Below are positions 1 to 8,306 of a DNA stretch of 64,000 nucleotides, piece by piece (within the stretch, counting starts at the first letter, position 1; each line of letters opens with the position of its first letter). The notes under the pieces were generated by a model, which was not told the origin of the DNA, searched no databases, and worked only from the letters and a program-made list of their open reading frames with translations. The DNA lies in NCBI GenBank assembly GCA_016713335.1, contig JADJPH010000010.1, positions 88,381-152,380 on the forward strand, in the 5' to 3' direction. The DNA comes from Candidatus Fredericiella danica (GTDB taxonomy: Bacteria; Chloroflexota; Anaerolineae; Caldilineales; Caldilineaceae). The translations under genes were made by a program, and so were the position numbers.

Positions 1-1012
1 CCACCTTGACGCTGACAATTGCCGTCATTTCCTGCCGGGTGTCATCCCCGGTGAAATTCTCTTCTTTTTCCTTGATGATCCCCTGTTTGCGGGCGTAATC
101 ATTGATAAGGCGCGTCACGGCCGTCCGCAAGCCCGTCAGATGTGTGCCGCCGTCTGGCGTATTGATCGTGTTGGCAAATGCAAAGACCGACTCTGAGAAG
201 CCATCCGTATACTGGATCGCAGCCTCTACATGCGTGGTCTCAACGTCCATGTCAATGTAGATCGGGGAGTGCAGCACCTCACGATTTTTGTTCAGGTAGC
301 GCACAAAGGACTTCACCCCTCCTTCAAAATGGAAGGTGGTCTCATGCTGCGGTTCGACGCGTTCGTCAACAAAGCTGATATCGATGCCGCGCGTCAGAAA
401 AGCCATCTCGCGGAAACGCGTCGCCAACATGTGAAAGTTGTATTCGAGCACCTGAAAAATGGTGTCGTCACGCAGAAAAGTCTGAATAGTGCCCGTGTCA
501 TCCGGATCGGATTCGCCGATGATCTCGACTTCGGTGACTGGGATGCCGCGCTCAAACCGCTGGCGGTAGAGTTTGCCATTCCGTTTGACCTTGGTCTCCA
601 TCCAGGTGCTGAGCGCATTCACTGCACTCACACCGACGCCGTGCAAACCGCCGGACACTTTGTAGCCGCCGCCGCCGAACTTGCCGCCGGCGTGCAGTTT
701 GGTCATGACAACTGTGACCGCAGGGAGCCCGGTCTGCTTCTGGATGTCGACTGGGATGCCGGCGCCATTGTCTTCGACGGTGACGCTTTCGTCCTTGTGG
801 ATCGTGATGCGGATCCGGTCGGCGCGGCCCTGCATCGCTTCATCGATAGAGTTGTCAACCACCTCGTACACCATGTGGTGCAGGGCTTTTACGTCAGTGC
901 CGCCGATATACATCCCGGGGCGCCGGCGTACGGCCTCAAGTCCCTCCAGCACCTGAATCTGATCGGCGGTGTATGCGGCTTGCGCCGCCTGCTTATTGAT
1001 GGCTTCTCCCAA
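1..1012 (-). CDS. gyrB: DNA gyrase subunit B, 5' part (gene runs off the window)
   Basis: This is the ATPase half of the type II topoisomerase subunit GyrB, which drives negative supercoiling with GyrA. The reverse strand reads VLEGLEAVRRRPGMYIGG at the N-terminus, then the GHKL ATP-binding signatures EVVDNSIDEA (catalytic Glu and Mg-binding Asn), DNGAGIP and GLHGVGVSAVNALS, and the transducer region with KREG-type continuation toward position 1. The C-terminal TOPRIM and later parts lie outside the window. There is no ATG in frame near the start. I place the start at a TTG (1012) because GGAGG lies five bases upstream; another in-frame TTG is at 1033. Identity is certain, the start is moderately so. 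Confidence 0.95.
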   Translation of the reverse strand, partial: MGEAINKQAAQAAYTADQIQVLEGLEAVRRRPGMYIGGTDVKALHHMVYEVVDNSIDEAMQGRADRIRITIHKDESVTVEDNGAGIPVDIQKQTGLPAVTVVMTKLHAGGKFGGGGYKVSGGLHGVGVSAVNALSTWMETKVKRNGKLYRQRFERGIPVTEVEIIGESDPDDTGTIQTFLRDDTIFQVLEYNFHMLATRFREMAFLTRGIDISFVDERVEPQHETTFHFEGGVKSFVRYLNKNREVLHSPIYIDMDVETTHVEAAIQYTDGFSESVFAFANTINTPDGGTHLTGLRTAVTRLINDYARKQGIIKEKEENFTGDDTRQEMTAIVSVKV

Positions 1013-1092
1013 GGTGTCCTCCGTGGTTTCCAATACTGATAGACGTGCGCACGCACGCCAGCTGGCGCCATCGCGTGCGCGGGAAGCGTTTC

Positions 1093-2031
1093 CTATGTTT
1101 CCCGTAGCACCTGAGTGCGGTAGAAGACAAGCCAGGCCATGGCCAGACCTGTCCCGATGTAGGCATTCACAACAATGGCGATGACGGCTGCAGGCGCGCC
1201 TAGTTCCGCAATCCGAGCCAGTAGCAGTGCAAACCCAAGCCCAATCAACATGCTCAGCAACAGAAAGCCAAGCGTAGTCCAGGGATTGTTGCGGACGAGC
1301 CCAATGCTGCGCCGGATGGCGCCTAAGACTGCCAGGTTGTCCATGATCAACGCCGGTACGACAAAATACAGGAAGATCATAATAAACAGCATGCTCAGAA
1401 TGCCGGTGGCGCCCGCTACAGCCGAACCAAGACCGGGGCTGATCAGCAGCAAAATGGCAACGACAATGCTGACCGGAATGCACACCAGCATTAATGCCGC
1501 CAACACCAGCAGGACAAAAGCGGTCATCTGAAGCCAGTGACGAAAGGCGCTCACCACGACTGAACTCGTTGCTGCACGCGCCATCGCCCCAATCGGCATC
1601 TGCCGCGCCAATAGCCCCAAGTAGAAACAGCCGATCAAGATACCCAGCAGGCTGAAAACAACCCACGAGACAACCGCCTCACTCATTGAGAAGAGCGGGA
1701 TGATTGAAGCGTCCCGCAGCGGCGCACTGTCGGCGTAGAGGCTTGGCACATGCATGAGCGTGCCGCTGACAAGTCCCCCCAACAGATTGGAGGCTTCGCC
1801 AAATTCGCGCAGACCAGTGGCCATCTGCTGAATCGTCTGGCCCATCTCCGGTGTCACACCCTCCGTGACGCCCAGCGATTGATACATCTTTGCCGCATCT
1901 TCAAAGAGCGGCGCAACGCTCATCCGTGGCCCGAACCACAACAGCAGGTCCAACACGATTGGGATGATCAACAGCTCAAACCGCCAGCTCAGGTACCGAA
2001 AGCCTGCGGAAAGGGAATCTATTACACCCAC
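1093..2031 (-). CDS. multi-pass membrane protein of unknown function
   Basis: A 312-residue polytopic membrane protein that I do not recognise as a named family. One hydrophobic segment lies near residues 18-40 and about five more occupy residues 115-310. The first soluble loop, roughly residues 40-110, is predicted outside or at the membrane surface and is mildly acidic. The overall look resembles the membrane domains annotated near glycerophosphodiester phosphodiesterases or DUF975-type proteins, but this is resemblance only. It stands alone between gyrB, on the same strand, and the divergent murA. An extended -10 promoter lies about 70 bases upstream of the start. Confidence 0.7.
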   Translation of the reverse strand: MGVIDSLSAGFRYLSWRFELLIIPIVLDLLLWFGPRMSVAPLFEDAAKMYQSLGVTEGVTPEMGQTIQQMATGLREFGEASNLLGGLVSGTLMHVPSLYADSAPLRDASIIPLFSMSEAVVSWVVFSLLGILIGCFYLGLLARQMPIGAMARAATSSVVVSAFRHWLQMTAFVLLVLAALMLVCIPVSIVVAILLLISPGLGSAVAGATGILSMLFIMIFLYFVVPALIMDNLAVLGAIRRSIGLVRNNPWTTLGFLLLSMLIGLGFALLLARIAELGAPAAVIAIVVNAYIGTGLAMAWLVFYRTQVLRET

Positions 2032-2099
2032 CCTATCCCCGTTCTGTGCAGTGTGAAACTGGATAAACCACGCTCCGTCATGCGGACCCCAACTAGTTA

Positions 2100-2108
2100 A
2101 TTATATCA
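2100..2108 (-). promoter_or_regulatory. extended -10 promoter for the membrane protein gene
   Basis: On the minus strand the sequence TGATATAAT is a perfect extended -10 element (TGnTATAAT). No good -35 is visible 16-18 bases upstream, which fits extended -10 promoters. It lies about 70 bases before the start at 2031. Confidence 0.5.
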
Positions 2109-2188
2109 CGGCTCCCGCCGGTCGCGAAGTTTTGACCGTTGTCGGATCGAACGGTTGTTCGTAATTCGAGTCACCCTCTGCCGGACAA

Positions 2189-2218
2189 TTGGCGTTGCTT
2201 TGCCGCCTTGGCTACAAT
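2189..2218 (+). promoter_or_regulatory. candidate sigma-70 promoter for murA
   Basis: TTGGCG (2189-2194), an 18-base spacer and TACAAT (2213-2218) lie about 140 bases upstream of the murA start at 2360. The long leader has no other gene, which argues against the longer upstream start at 2189. Confidence 0.4.
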
Positions 2219-2359
2219 AGCGTTCGTGCGTTCCGTAATCCCAAAGCGTCTTTGGAACTGGCGGTCACTCGGGTGACGTTGGTTTCCTGGATTGTCTTTA
2301 CACTGCAGTTCGCAGCGCACGTGGAAACCGGCTGGCGGAGCCAAAAGGAAACTACGAGT

Positions 2360-3670
2360 ATGACCGCATTTTCGATTGAGGGTGGACACCGTCTGCATGG
2401 ACGCATCCGTCCGATCGGCAACAAGAATGCCGCACTCCCGATGTTGGCGGCCTGTCTGCTAACCGACGAGCCGGTAACGCTGCACAATGTGCCTGATATT
2501 GGCGACGTGCGCACAATGCTGGCGATCCTTGCAGGGTTGGGGGCTGCCATCCAATACGAAGGCAGCTCCATCACGCTTTCTGCGCGCAGCGTCACGCGCG
2601 CCACGCCAGATCCGAACCTCTTTGGCCAGATTCGCGGCTCATTGACCCTGATGGGACCACTGCTCGCCAGTCGCGGCCACTTCCTCGTTGATACGGCGGC
2701 AGGTGGCGATGACATTGGTCGCCGCCGCATCGACACCCATCTGCAGGTTTTGGGTGCGCTCGGCGCCCGCCTTCACCATAACGGTATGTTTGAACTGCAG
2801 GCCAGCGGTCGTCTGTGCGGGTCCGATATTCTGCTCGACGAAGCCTCGGTGACTGCCACCGAGAATGGCGTCATGGCCGCAGCGCTGGCAAAAGGCGTCA
2901 CAATTCTACGCAACGCCGCCAGCGAACCGCACGTGCAGGACCTATGCCAACTCCTCGTGCAGATGGGCTGTCCCATTGAAGGAATCGGCAGCAACACCCT
3001 CGTCATTCATGGTCAAGACCGGCTGGGCGGCGCAGTAGCGCATATCAGCGCAGACTACATTGAGGTGGGTAGTTACATTGGTCTGGGTGCTATCACGCCG
3101 GGCGAACTGCGCATCGTGGGCGTGGTGCCAGAGCATCTGCGCATGATGGAAATGGTCTTTGCGGACCGGCTCGGGGTGCGCATGCATCTTGAGGAAGACC
3201 TGGCGGCTCCTTTAGACTCACGCTACGAGTTGGTGATCGAAGACGGCCAGGAATTATGCGTCCGCGCTGACTTTGGCGGCGCGGTGCCCAAGATCGATGA
3301 TGCGCCATGGCCGGCATTTCCTCCCGATTTGATGAGCATCGCCCTCGTGACTGCAACGCAAGCCCAGGGTACGGTGATCATTCACGAGAAGATGTACGAG
3401 AGCCGCCTTTTCTTCGTCGATAAGCTCATCACCATGGGCGCACAAATCATTCTCTGCGATCCGCACCGGGCCGTGGTCGTAGGTCCCAGCCGCCTCGTCG
3501 GCCAGCAGGTCAACAGTCCTGACATCCGGGCTGGCATGGCGTTGGTGCTGGCCGCGCTGGCGGCAGAAGGCAACACCGTGATCGGCAATGTCCAACAGAT
3601 CGACCGCGGCTATCAAGAAATCGACGTGAAACTGCGGGCGTTGGGCGCCCACATCGAACGAAAACCCTGA
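2360..3670 (+). CDS. murA: UDP-N-acetylglucosamine 1-carboxyvinyltransferase (MurA), Asp variant
   Basis: MurA transfers enolpyruvate from PEP to UDP-GlcNAc, the first committed step of peptidoglycan synthesis in the cytoplasm. The 436-residue protein matches the family length. It carries GNKNAALP with Lys22 and Asn23, an Arg at 92 in place of the E. coli Arg91, the PAFPPDL segment with the catalytic Asp equivalent of 305, and the C-terminal DIRAGMALVLA loop with the PEP-binding Arg. The active-site loop reads AGGDDIGRR, so the residue equivalent to E. coli Cys115 is Asp117. This change is known from mycobacterial and chlamydial MurA and confers fosfomycin insensitivity. The ATG at 2360 is preceded by AAGGAA and gives the canonical N-terminus; an upstream open frame to 2189 has no family similarity. 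Confidence 0.95.
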   Translation: MTAFSIEGGHRLHGRIRPIGNKNAALPMLAACLLTDEPVTLHNVPDIGDVRTMLAILAGLGAAIQYEGSSITLSARSVTRATPDPNLFGQIRGSLTLMGPLLASRGHFLVDTAAGGDDIGRRRIDTHLQVLGALGARLHHNGMFELQASGRLCGSDILLDEASVTATENGVMAAALAKGVTILRNAASEPHVQDLCQLLVQMGCPIEGIGSNTLVIHGQDRLGGAVAHISADYIEVGSYIGLGAITPGELRIVGVVPEHLRMMEMVFADRLGVRMHLEEDLAAPLDSRYELVIEDGQELCVRADFGGAVPKIDDAPWPAFPPDLMSIALVTATQAQGTVIIHEKMYESRLFFVDKLITMGAQIILCDPHRAVVVGPSRLVGQQVNSPDIRAGMALVLAALAAEGNTVIGNVQQIDRGYQEIDVKLRALGAHIERKP

Positions 3671-3723
3671 GTGACGATGCCGGAACGCTTGTCGGCGTTT
3701 CGTTTACCTTACTCTGGGTCAGG

Positions 3724-3729
3724 TATAAT
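3724..3729 (+). promoter_or_regulatory. -10 element upstream of the M20 hydrolase gene
   Basis: A perfect TATAAT sits 41 bases before the start at 3770. The -35 region is weak (GTTTAC, 16-base spacer). It would drive the ygeY-like, alr and nth run. Confidence 0.4.
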
Positions 3730-3769
3730 GATCTCCTCTGCAATGGATATTTGAAAAAGGAATCTTTCT

Positions 3770-4972
3770 ATGGCTCAGATCGATCTTGCGGCTGTGCAAT
3801 CTCAGGTTGCGCACAACAGCCAGACCATCATCAAGTTTCTGCGCGATTTGTGTGCGATTCCATCGATGGATTCGCTGATCGGCCCAGTCGGCGAACGTGC
3901 GCAAGCTGAGATGCGTGCGCTGGGTTTTGACGAGGTCTGGTTCGATTCGATGGGCAATACGGTGGGCAGGATCGGCGACGGACCCCGGATCCTGGTCTAC
4001 GATAGCCACATCGACACTGTCGGCATCGGCAATCCGGATGAATGGGACTGGGATCCGTTCATCGGCAAGGTCGAGAACGGTCGCTTCTACGCCCGCGGCG
4101 CGTGTGACGAAAAAGGCTCGACGCCGCCCATGATTTACGGTCTTGCCATTGCAAAACGTCTTGGTCTGCTCGACGGCTGGACGGCCTACTACTTTGGCAA
4201 TATGGAAGAATGGTGTGACGGCATCGCACCCCATGCATTTGTCGAACATGAGGGGATCCGGCCCGATTTTGTGGTGATCGGTGAACCCACGAAGATGCAG
4301 ATCTATCGTGGCCACAAGGGACGCGTCGAGATCGAGGTTACGTCGCGCGGGCGCAGCGCACATGCTGCTTCCAATCACCTCGGTGACAATGCCATCTACA
4401 AGGTGCTACCGGTGATCGAAGGCGTCAGCAAACTCGAACCACACCTTGGCGATGATCCCTTCTTAGGCCACGGCAAGATCACCGTGACGGACATGGAAGT
4501 CGAAACGCCGAGCATCAACGCGGTGCCCGACCTCGCCAAGGTGTATATCGATCGCCGCGTCACCTTTGGCGAAAGCGCCGAGGGTGCGGTCGACCAGGTC
4601 CGCAAACTCGTGCCGGAGCAATACCTCAAGGACGGCACCATCACCGTCGAGATGATGCAATACGCCGAACCCAGCTACACCAACTTCGTCTTCCCCGTCG
4701 AAAAATACTTCCCCGCCTGGGCGCTGGACGAGCAACATCCGCTCGTGCAGGCCGGGCTGAAAGCGGCAGCGATGATTGGACTACCTGAGAACCCGGCGGG
4801 CAAGTGGAACTTCTCGACGAACGGCATCTACTGGATGGGCAAGGCCGGCATTCCCTCCATCGGGTTTGGACCGGGGGAAGAGGAGACTGCACATACAACA
4901 CACGACAGTGTGCTGTTGGAGGATGTGGTAAAGGCGACTGAGTTGTACGCAATTCTGCCGGCGCTGTTGTAG
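3770..4972 (+). CDS. M20 family metallohydrolase, YgeY type
   Basis: A 400-residue zinc-dependent amidohydrolase or peptidase of the M20 clan, closest to the YgeY family (named selenium-metabolism-linked hydrolase). Visible landmarks are DSHIDTVG (metal His and Asp), GACDEKGS (bridging Asp), NMEEWCDG (catalytic Glu and metal Glu), GEPT (metal Glu), a dimerisation or lid domain with GRSAHAASNHLGDNA, and AHTTHDS near the C-terminus (last metal His). No signal peptide is seen, so it should be cytoplasmic. The stop is followed after two bases by alr, so the two are probably cotranscribed. The substrate cannot be told from sequence; acyl amino acids or peptides are likely by family. Confidence 0.88.
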   Translation: MAQIDLAAVQSQVAHNSQTIIKFLRDLCAIPSMDSLIGPVGERAQAEMRALGFDEVWFDSMGNTVGRIGDGPRILVYDSHIDTVGIGNPDEWDWDPFIGKVENGRFYARGACDEKGSTPPMIYGLAIAKRLGLLDGWTAYYFGNMEEWCDGIAPHAFVEHEGIRPDFVVIGEPTKMQIYRGHKGRVEIEVTSRGRSAHAASNHLGDNAIYKVLPVIEGVSKLEPHLGDDPFLGHGKITVTDMEVETPSINAVPDLAKVYIDRRVTFGESAEGAVDQVRKLVPEQYLKDGTITVEMMQYAEPSYTNFVFPVEKYFPAWALDEQHPLVQAGLKAAAMIGLPENPAGKWNFSTNGIYWMGKAGIPSIGFGPGEEETAHTTHDSVLLEDVVKATELYAILPALL

Positions 4973-4974
4973 TT

Positions 4975-6120
4975 ATGCACCCGGACTCACCGCGCACGAC
5001 CTGGATTGAAGTCAGCCGTGCGGCGCTTACCAACAACTTGCACCAGTTGCGTGCCAGGCTACGTGGCCGCACACAGTTGATGGCCATCGTCAAGGCGAAT
5101 GCCTATGGTCACGGTGCAACGCTGGTGGCGCGCACGCTGCAACAGGCCGGCGCGGATGCGTTTGGCGTGGCGACGCTGGGTGAAGCGATCGAGTTGCGGC
5201 AAGCAGGAATCAATGAACCGATTTTGGTGCTTGGCTACACCCCCGCCCAGCAGGCCGAAGACGCACTCGCCAACCGCATTACGATCACCGTGTTCGAGCG
5301 TACTACCGCGCTTGAGTTTGACCGGAGGGCACGCAGCATCGGGGCGCGTCTTGCGGTTCATGTCAAGGTCAACACGGGCATGAACCGGCTCGGCGTCCTC
5401 CCGGACGCGGCGCCGGCACTGGTGGACGCCCTTTTCGGCCTCCACAATCTTCAGGTGCAAGGCATCTTCACACACTTCGCAACGTCCGATGAGGCGGATA
5501 AGGGCTTTGCGGAAGAGCAATTCGCCCGCTTCAGTTCCGTGCTCGACATCTTGTCGGGGGTTGGGTTGCGACCGCCCATTGCTCACGCAGCCAACTCTGC
5601 AGCGCTGCTGACGATGCCACACACCCACCTCGACCTGGTGCGTAGCGGGATCGCACTATATGGGCTTGACCCGGACATGAATGAGTGTCCCTTGCCTCGC
5701 GGCTTCATGCCCGCGCTGCGGTGGAAGGCCATCGTGGCGCAGGTGGCGAACCTGACAGCCGGCGACACAGTCAGTTATGGGCGGGAATTCACCGCGCCCC
5801 ACCTCATGCGCGTGGCGGTCCTTCCCATCGGCTACGCGGACGGTTTTCCGCGCCGCCCATTTCATTGGCAGAGTGTATTGATCCGTGGCATGGCAGCGCC
5901 GATCGTCGGCCGCGTCTGTATGGACCAATGTATCGTGGACATCACTGCGATCGAACATGCGACAGGAATCGTGCCCCAGGGCGAGGAAGTTGTTTTGATT
6001 GGCAGCCAGGGCAAGACATCACTCTCCGCCGAGACGGTAAGCGTCCGGTTGGGCACCAATAACTACGACGTCGTGAGCCGCATTCTGCCACGCGTGCCGC
6101 GCGTTTACATGGTCAAATGA
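4975..6120 (+). CDS. alr: alanine racemase
   Basis: A PLP enzyme that interconverts L- and D-alanine and so supplies D-Ala for peptidoglycan. The 381-residue length is typical. The PLP-binding lysine is Lys40 in VKANAYGHG; the second catalytic base is the Tyr of VSYGREF near residue 265; RSGIALYG and the metal-independent C-terminal beta domain with GRVCMDQ are present. The start at 4975 comes two bases after the preceding stop, and the 3' end overlaps nth by ATGA. With murA nearby this part of the window is biased to cell-wall precursor supply. Confidence 0.95.
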   Translation: MHPDSPRTTWIEVSRAALTNNLHQLRARLRGRTQLMAIVKANAYGHGATLVARTLQQAGADAFGVATLGEAIELRQAGINEPILVLGYTPAQQAEDALANRITITVFERTTALEFDRRARSIGARLAVHVKVNTGMNRLGVLPDAAPALVDALFGLHNLQVQGIFTHFATSDEADKGFAEEQFARFSSVLDILSGVGLRPPIAHAANSAALLTMPHTHLDLVRSGIALYGLDPDMNECPLPRGFMPALRWKAIVAQVANLTAGDTVSYGREFTAPHLMRVAVLPIGYADGFPRRPFHWQSVLIRGMAAPIVGRVCMDQCIVDITAIEHATGIVPQGEEVVLIGSQGKTSLSAETVSVRLGTNNYDVVSRILPRVPRVYMVK

Positions 6121-6803
6121 GTGAACTACAGACGAAGGCGTGGGCGGTATCTGAAACACTGAGCGGTCACTACGGCGTGCCGCGTTTTTCAGGCGGCGAC
6201 GAGCCAATCGACGAACTGATCGGCACGATCCTCAGCGCCAATACCAACGACGTCAACAGCGGGCGCGCCTTTGCCCAACTCAAGGCGACGTTTGGATCGG
6301 ATTGGGATGCGGTGCGCACGGCGCCGCTGGCGGCGATCAAGGAGGCGATTCGCCCGGCCGGGATGTACAATCAGAAGGCGCCGGCGATTGTGGCAACGCT
6401 CGAGCAGGTGAAGACGGAGCGTGGCGACTATGACCTGCGGTTCCTGGCCGAAATGCCGGCAACGGAGGCGCTGGCTTACCTGACCAGATTTCCCGGCGTT
6501 GGCCACAAGACGGCCAGCATCGTTCTGCTCTTCTGTTTCAATGGGGCTGCGTTCCCCGTCGACACCCATATTCAGCGTATCTCGCGGCGTCTTGGCATCA
6601 CCGGTCGTCGCGCCAGCGCAGAAAAGATCAAGCAAGCGTGGGAATTGTTGTTGCCGCCGGACACCTTCTATGCGCTGCACATCAACCTGATTCGCCATGG
6701 CCGGCAAACGTGCCAGGCGCTGACCCCGCGTTGCGAAATCTGCCCGCTACAGCAACTGTGCCACTACTATCATGGCGAAGGGGAATGGAAATCCGGCGCT
6801 TGA
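6117..6803 (+). CDS. nth: endonuclease III family DNA glycosylase/AP lyase
   Basis: This enzyme removes oxidised pyrimidines and cleaves abasic sites in base excision repair. The helix-hairpin-helix reads FPGVGHKTAS with the catalytic lysine (E. coli Lys120 equivalent), followed by VDTHIQR with the catalytic Asp. The C-terminal 4Fe-4S loop is intact as C-x6-C-x2-C-x5-C (CQALTPRC, then C-PLQQL-C). It is 228 residues long. The start codon overlaps the alr stop by four bases, so translation is probably coupled. Confidence 0.93.
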   Translation: MSELQTKAWAVSETLSGHYGVPRFSGGDEPIDELIGTILSANTNDVNSGRAFAQLKATFGSDWDAVRTAPLAAIKEAIRPAGMYNQKAPAIVATLEQVKTERGDYDLRFLAEMPATEALAYLTRFPGVGHKTASIVLLFCFNGAAFPVDTHIQRISRRLGITGRRASAEKIKQAWELLLPPDTFYALHINLIRHGRQTCQALTPRCEICPLQQLCHYYHGEGEWKSGA

Positions 6804-6834
6804 ACGGCTATCTGTCTGCAAGCTTCCAAATGAA

Positions 6835-6865
6835 ACAGCCACCGGACACTGATCGCGGTGGCTGT
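6835..6865. terminator. hairpin between convergent nth and rpsT
   Basis: ACAGCCACC at 6835-6843 pairs perfectly with GGTGGCTGT at 6857-6865 across a 13-base loop. It lies between two convergent genes and can serve both directions. Only a weak T-rich tail (ATTCATTT) follows on the plus strand. Confidence 0.45.
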
Positions 6866-6923
6866 ATTCATTTAGATCAAATTTCGTCCATCTCCCAACC
6901 CGCGAGATGGACGCCGCCTGCTG

Positions 6924-7184
6924 CTAGCCAGCCTTATTTGCCAGCTTTACCAGGCGCCCGGCACGCCGTGAGGCGTTGTTCGGATGAAGTACACCTTTGG
7001 CTGCTGCCCGTGCCAACGTGCGTTCCGCATTGCGGACCAGCTCGGCGGCATTCGGATCGCCGTCGGCGATGGCCTGCCGTGCTTTCTTGATAGCGGTGCG
7101 CGCAGCACTGCGATAGACGCGATTGCGAGCGGCTGCCTTTTCCGCCTGACGGTTGCGCTTTTCGGCGGATTTAATGTTCGCCAT
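6924..7184 (-). CDS. rpsT: 30S ribosomal protein S20
   Basis: An 86-residue, highly basic helical protein that binds 16S rRNA early in 30S assembly. The N-terminus MANIKSAEKRNRQAEKAAAR, a central RTAIKKARQAI segment and the HPNNASRRAGRL C-terminal block are the family signature. It is transcribed alone, convergent with nth. The 190 bases upstream (7185-7374) hold its leader and no other gene that I can see. Confidence 0.97.
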   Translation of the reverse strand: MANIKSAEKRNRQAEKAAARNRVYRSAARTAIKKARQAIADGDPNAAELVRNAERTLARAAAKGVLHPNNASRRAGRLVKLANKAG

Positions 7185-7374
7185 GCTTACTCTGCTCCCA
7201 CATGATTAACCGTGAGCCAGTTCATCGGCTCCGATGGAGGTGCACTCTGGTGGTTACACCGCTAAGTTACTGCCGGCTGCAGCACAGTTGAGAGGACAGG
7301 CCACCCGCCAGCAATCCGGTAGTATAGCGGATGCGAAACGGATTGTCGAATTCCGTGGTGCTCAAATCTATATA

Positions 7375-8028
7375 CTAACCGTTGCGCAGCAATTCATCTT
7401 CAATCACCTCTTCCATGGCTTGATCCACATAGGGATAGGCAAGGAAGACGGTGGCGGCGCCAAACAACACACCGGTCACCGTGCGTAGCCACCAGTTGCT
7501 CTCACGCCAGCCAAAGGTTTGCGTAAGCCCATCCAGGGCGATTGGGATGAGAAAGAGTGCATAGATTTTGAAGGGCATGGGGCGGATGCTGCGTCGCACG
7601 CGTGCGTAGACCAGACCTGCGAGAAATATGCTGGCGTAGATTGCCACATCGCGTTGGCAGAGCGCCACCTTCCAGCCAGTCTCTTCGTTGCCAAAAAAGG
7701 CGCGCTGCGCAAACAGGTTTGTACTTGCGCTCATCCCACCGGCAATAAGTTCGTCGCGTGGTGGCGCCCATTCAGGGCCAAAAAGAAAGTAACTATGGGA
7801 TGGCAACTGGTGGCAAAGGAAAGAGTAGACCGTGTAAATGGCCTGCGCAGGCGCCGTCCAGCCGAAATGCAAAAAAATCGGCGGCAGAAACGGGGTCAGG
7901 AAATAGACTGCCCAGGCGGTATTGAAAAGCGCCAACCAATGCCGCGCAAACCACAGAATAGCGCCCGTGGCCGTTTGGGAGGCTTTGGATGGCGCAGTTA
8001 CTTCTCCTTGTGGTGAATCCAGACTCAT
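7375..8028 (-). CDS. DUF2085 membrane protein
   Basis: A 217-residue integral membrane protein of the DUF2085 family, function unknown. It has about four to five hydrophobic helices, the conserved SFLCHQLPSHS motif with Cys and His, a WKVALCQRDVAIY motif with a second conserved Cys, and a GLTQTFGWRESNWWLR loop. I place the start at the ATG at 8028, overlapping the stop of the upstream glutaredoxin-like gene as TAATG and preceded by GAGAGGAA. An open frame that continues upstream to 8289 is the product of a frameshift in that neighbour and not a real fusion. Its place next to CcdA and thioredoxin-fold genes hints at a redox link, which is inference. Confidence 0.82.
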   Translation of the reverse strand: MSLDSPQGEVTAPSKASQTATGAILWFARHWLALFNTAWAVYFLTPFLPPIFLHFGWTAPAQAIYTVYSFLCHQLPSHSYFLFGPEWAPPRDELIAGGMSASTNLFAQRAFFGNEETGWKVALCQRDVAIYASIFLAGLVYARVRRSIRPMPFKIYALFLIPIALDGLTQTFGWRESNWWLRTVTGVLFGAATVFLAYPYVDQAMEEVIEDELLRNG

Positions 8029-8289
8029 TAATTCCTCTCTGCACTCGTTCCGGCCGCAGTGCGTAACGCGGCCACAATCACCTCCCAATGATGCGGAGGG
8101 TACAACAAGGGACCGTTTTCGATATCCAGCACCGGAATCAGATATCGATATCTTTCCCAATCCGCTGGAGTCGAGTTCGATGTTACGTTCATCCAGTGCG
8201 AAGCCCAGTTCCTGTTGATACTCTACGAGATCTGCCTTCAATTCGTCGCAGAGCAAGCAGCCGGGCTTGGAGTAAAAGATCACGCGCAT
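8028..8289 (-). pseudogene. glutaredoxin-like thioredoxin-fold protein, frameshifted
   Basis: The N-terminus reads MRVIFYSKPGCLLCDELKAD, a glutaredoxin-like (DUF836-type) fold with a CxxC motif at residues 11-14. After residue 41 the frame is lost. If one G of the GG doublet (8162-8163) is removed, the protein continues DWERYRYLIPVLDIENG and ends LRTAAGTSAERN, which restores the cis-Pro motif (IPVL) and a normal length near 85 residues with a TAA at 8030-8028. I read this as a one-base insertion, probably a sequencing error. It lies directly downstream of ccdA and may deliver reductant within the cytochrome c maturation cluster. Confidence 0.75.
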
Positions 8290-8306
8290 ACGAGTGAGAC
8301 GAAGCG

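Noticed and set aside
230..1039. Plus-strand frame of 269 residues at the left edge
   Set aside because: It is antisense to gyrB, whose GHKL motifs are unmistakable.
7185..7374. tRNA or small RNA in the rpsT leader
   Set aside because: No cloverleaf, TTCRA box or terminator could be found by eye.
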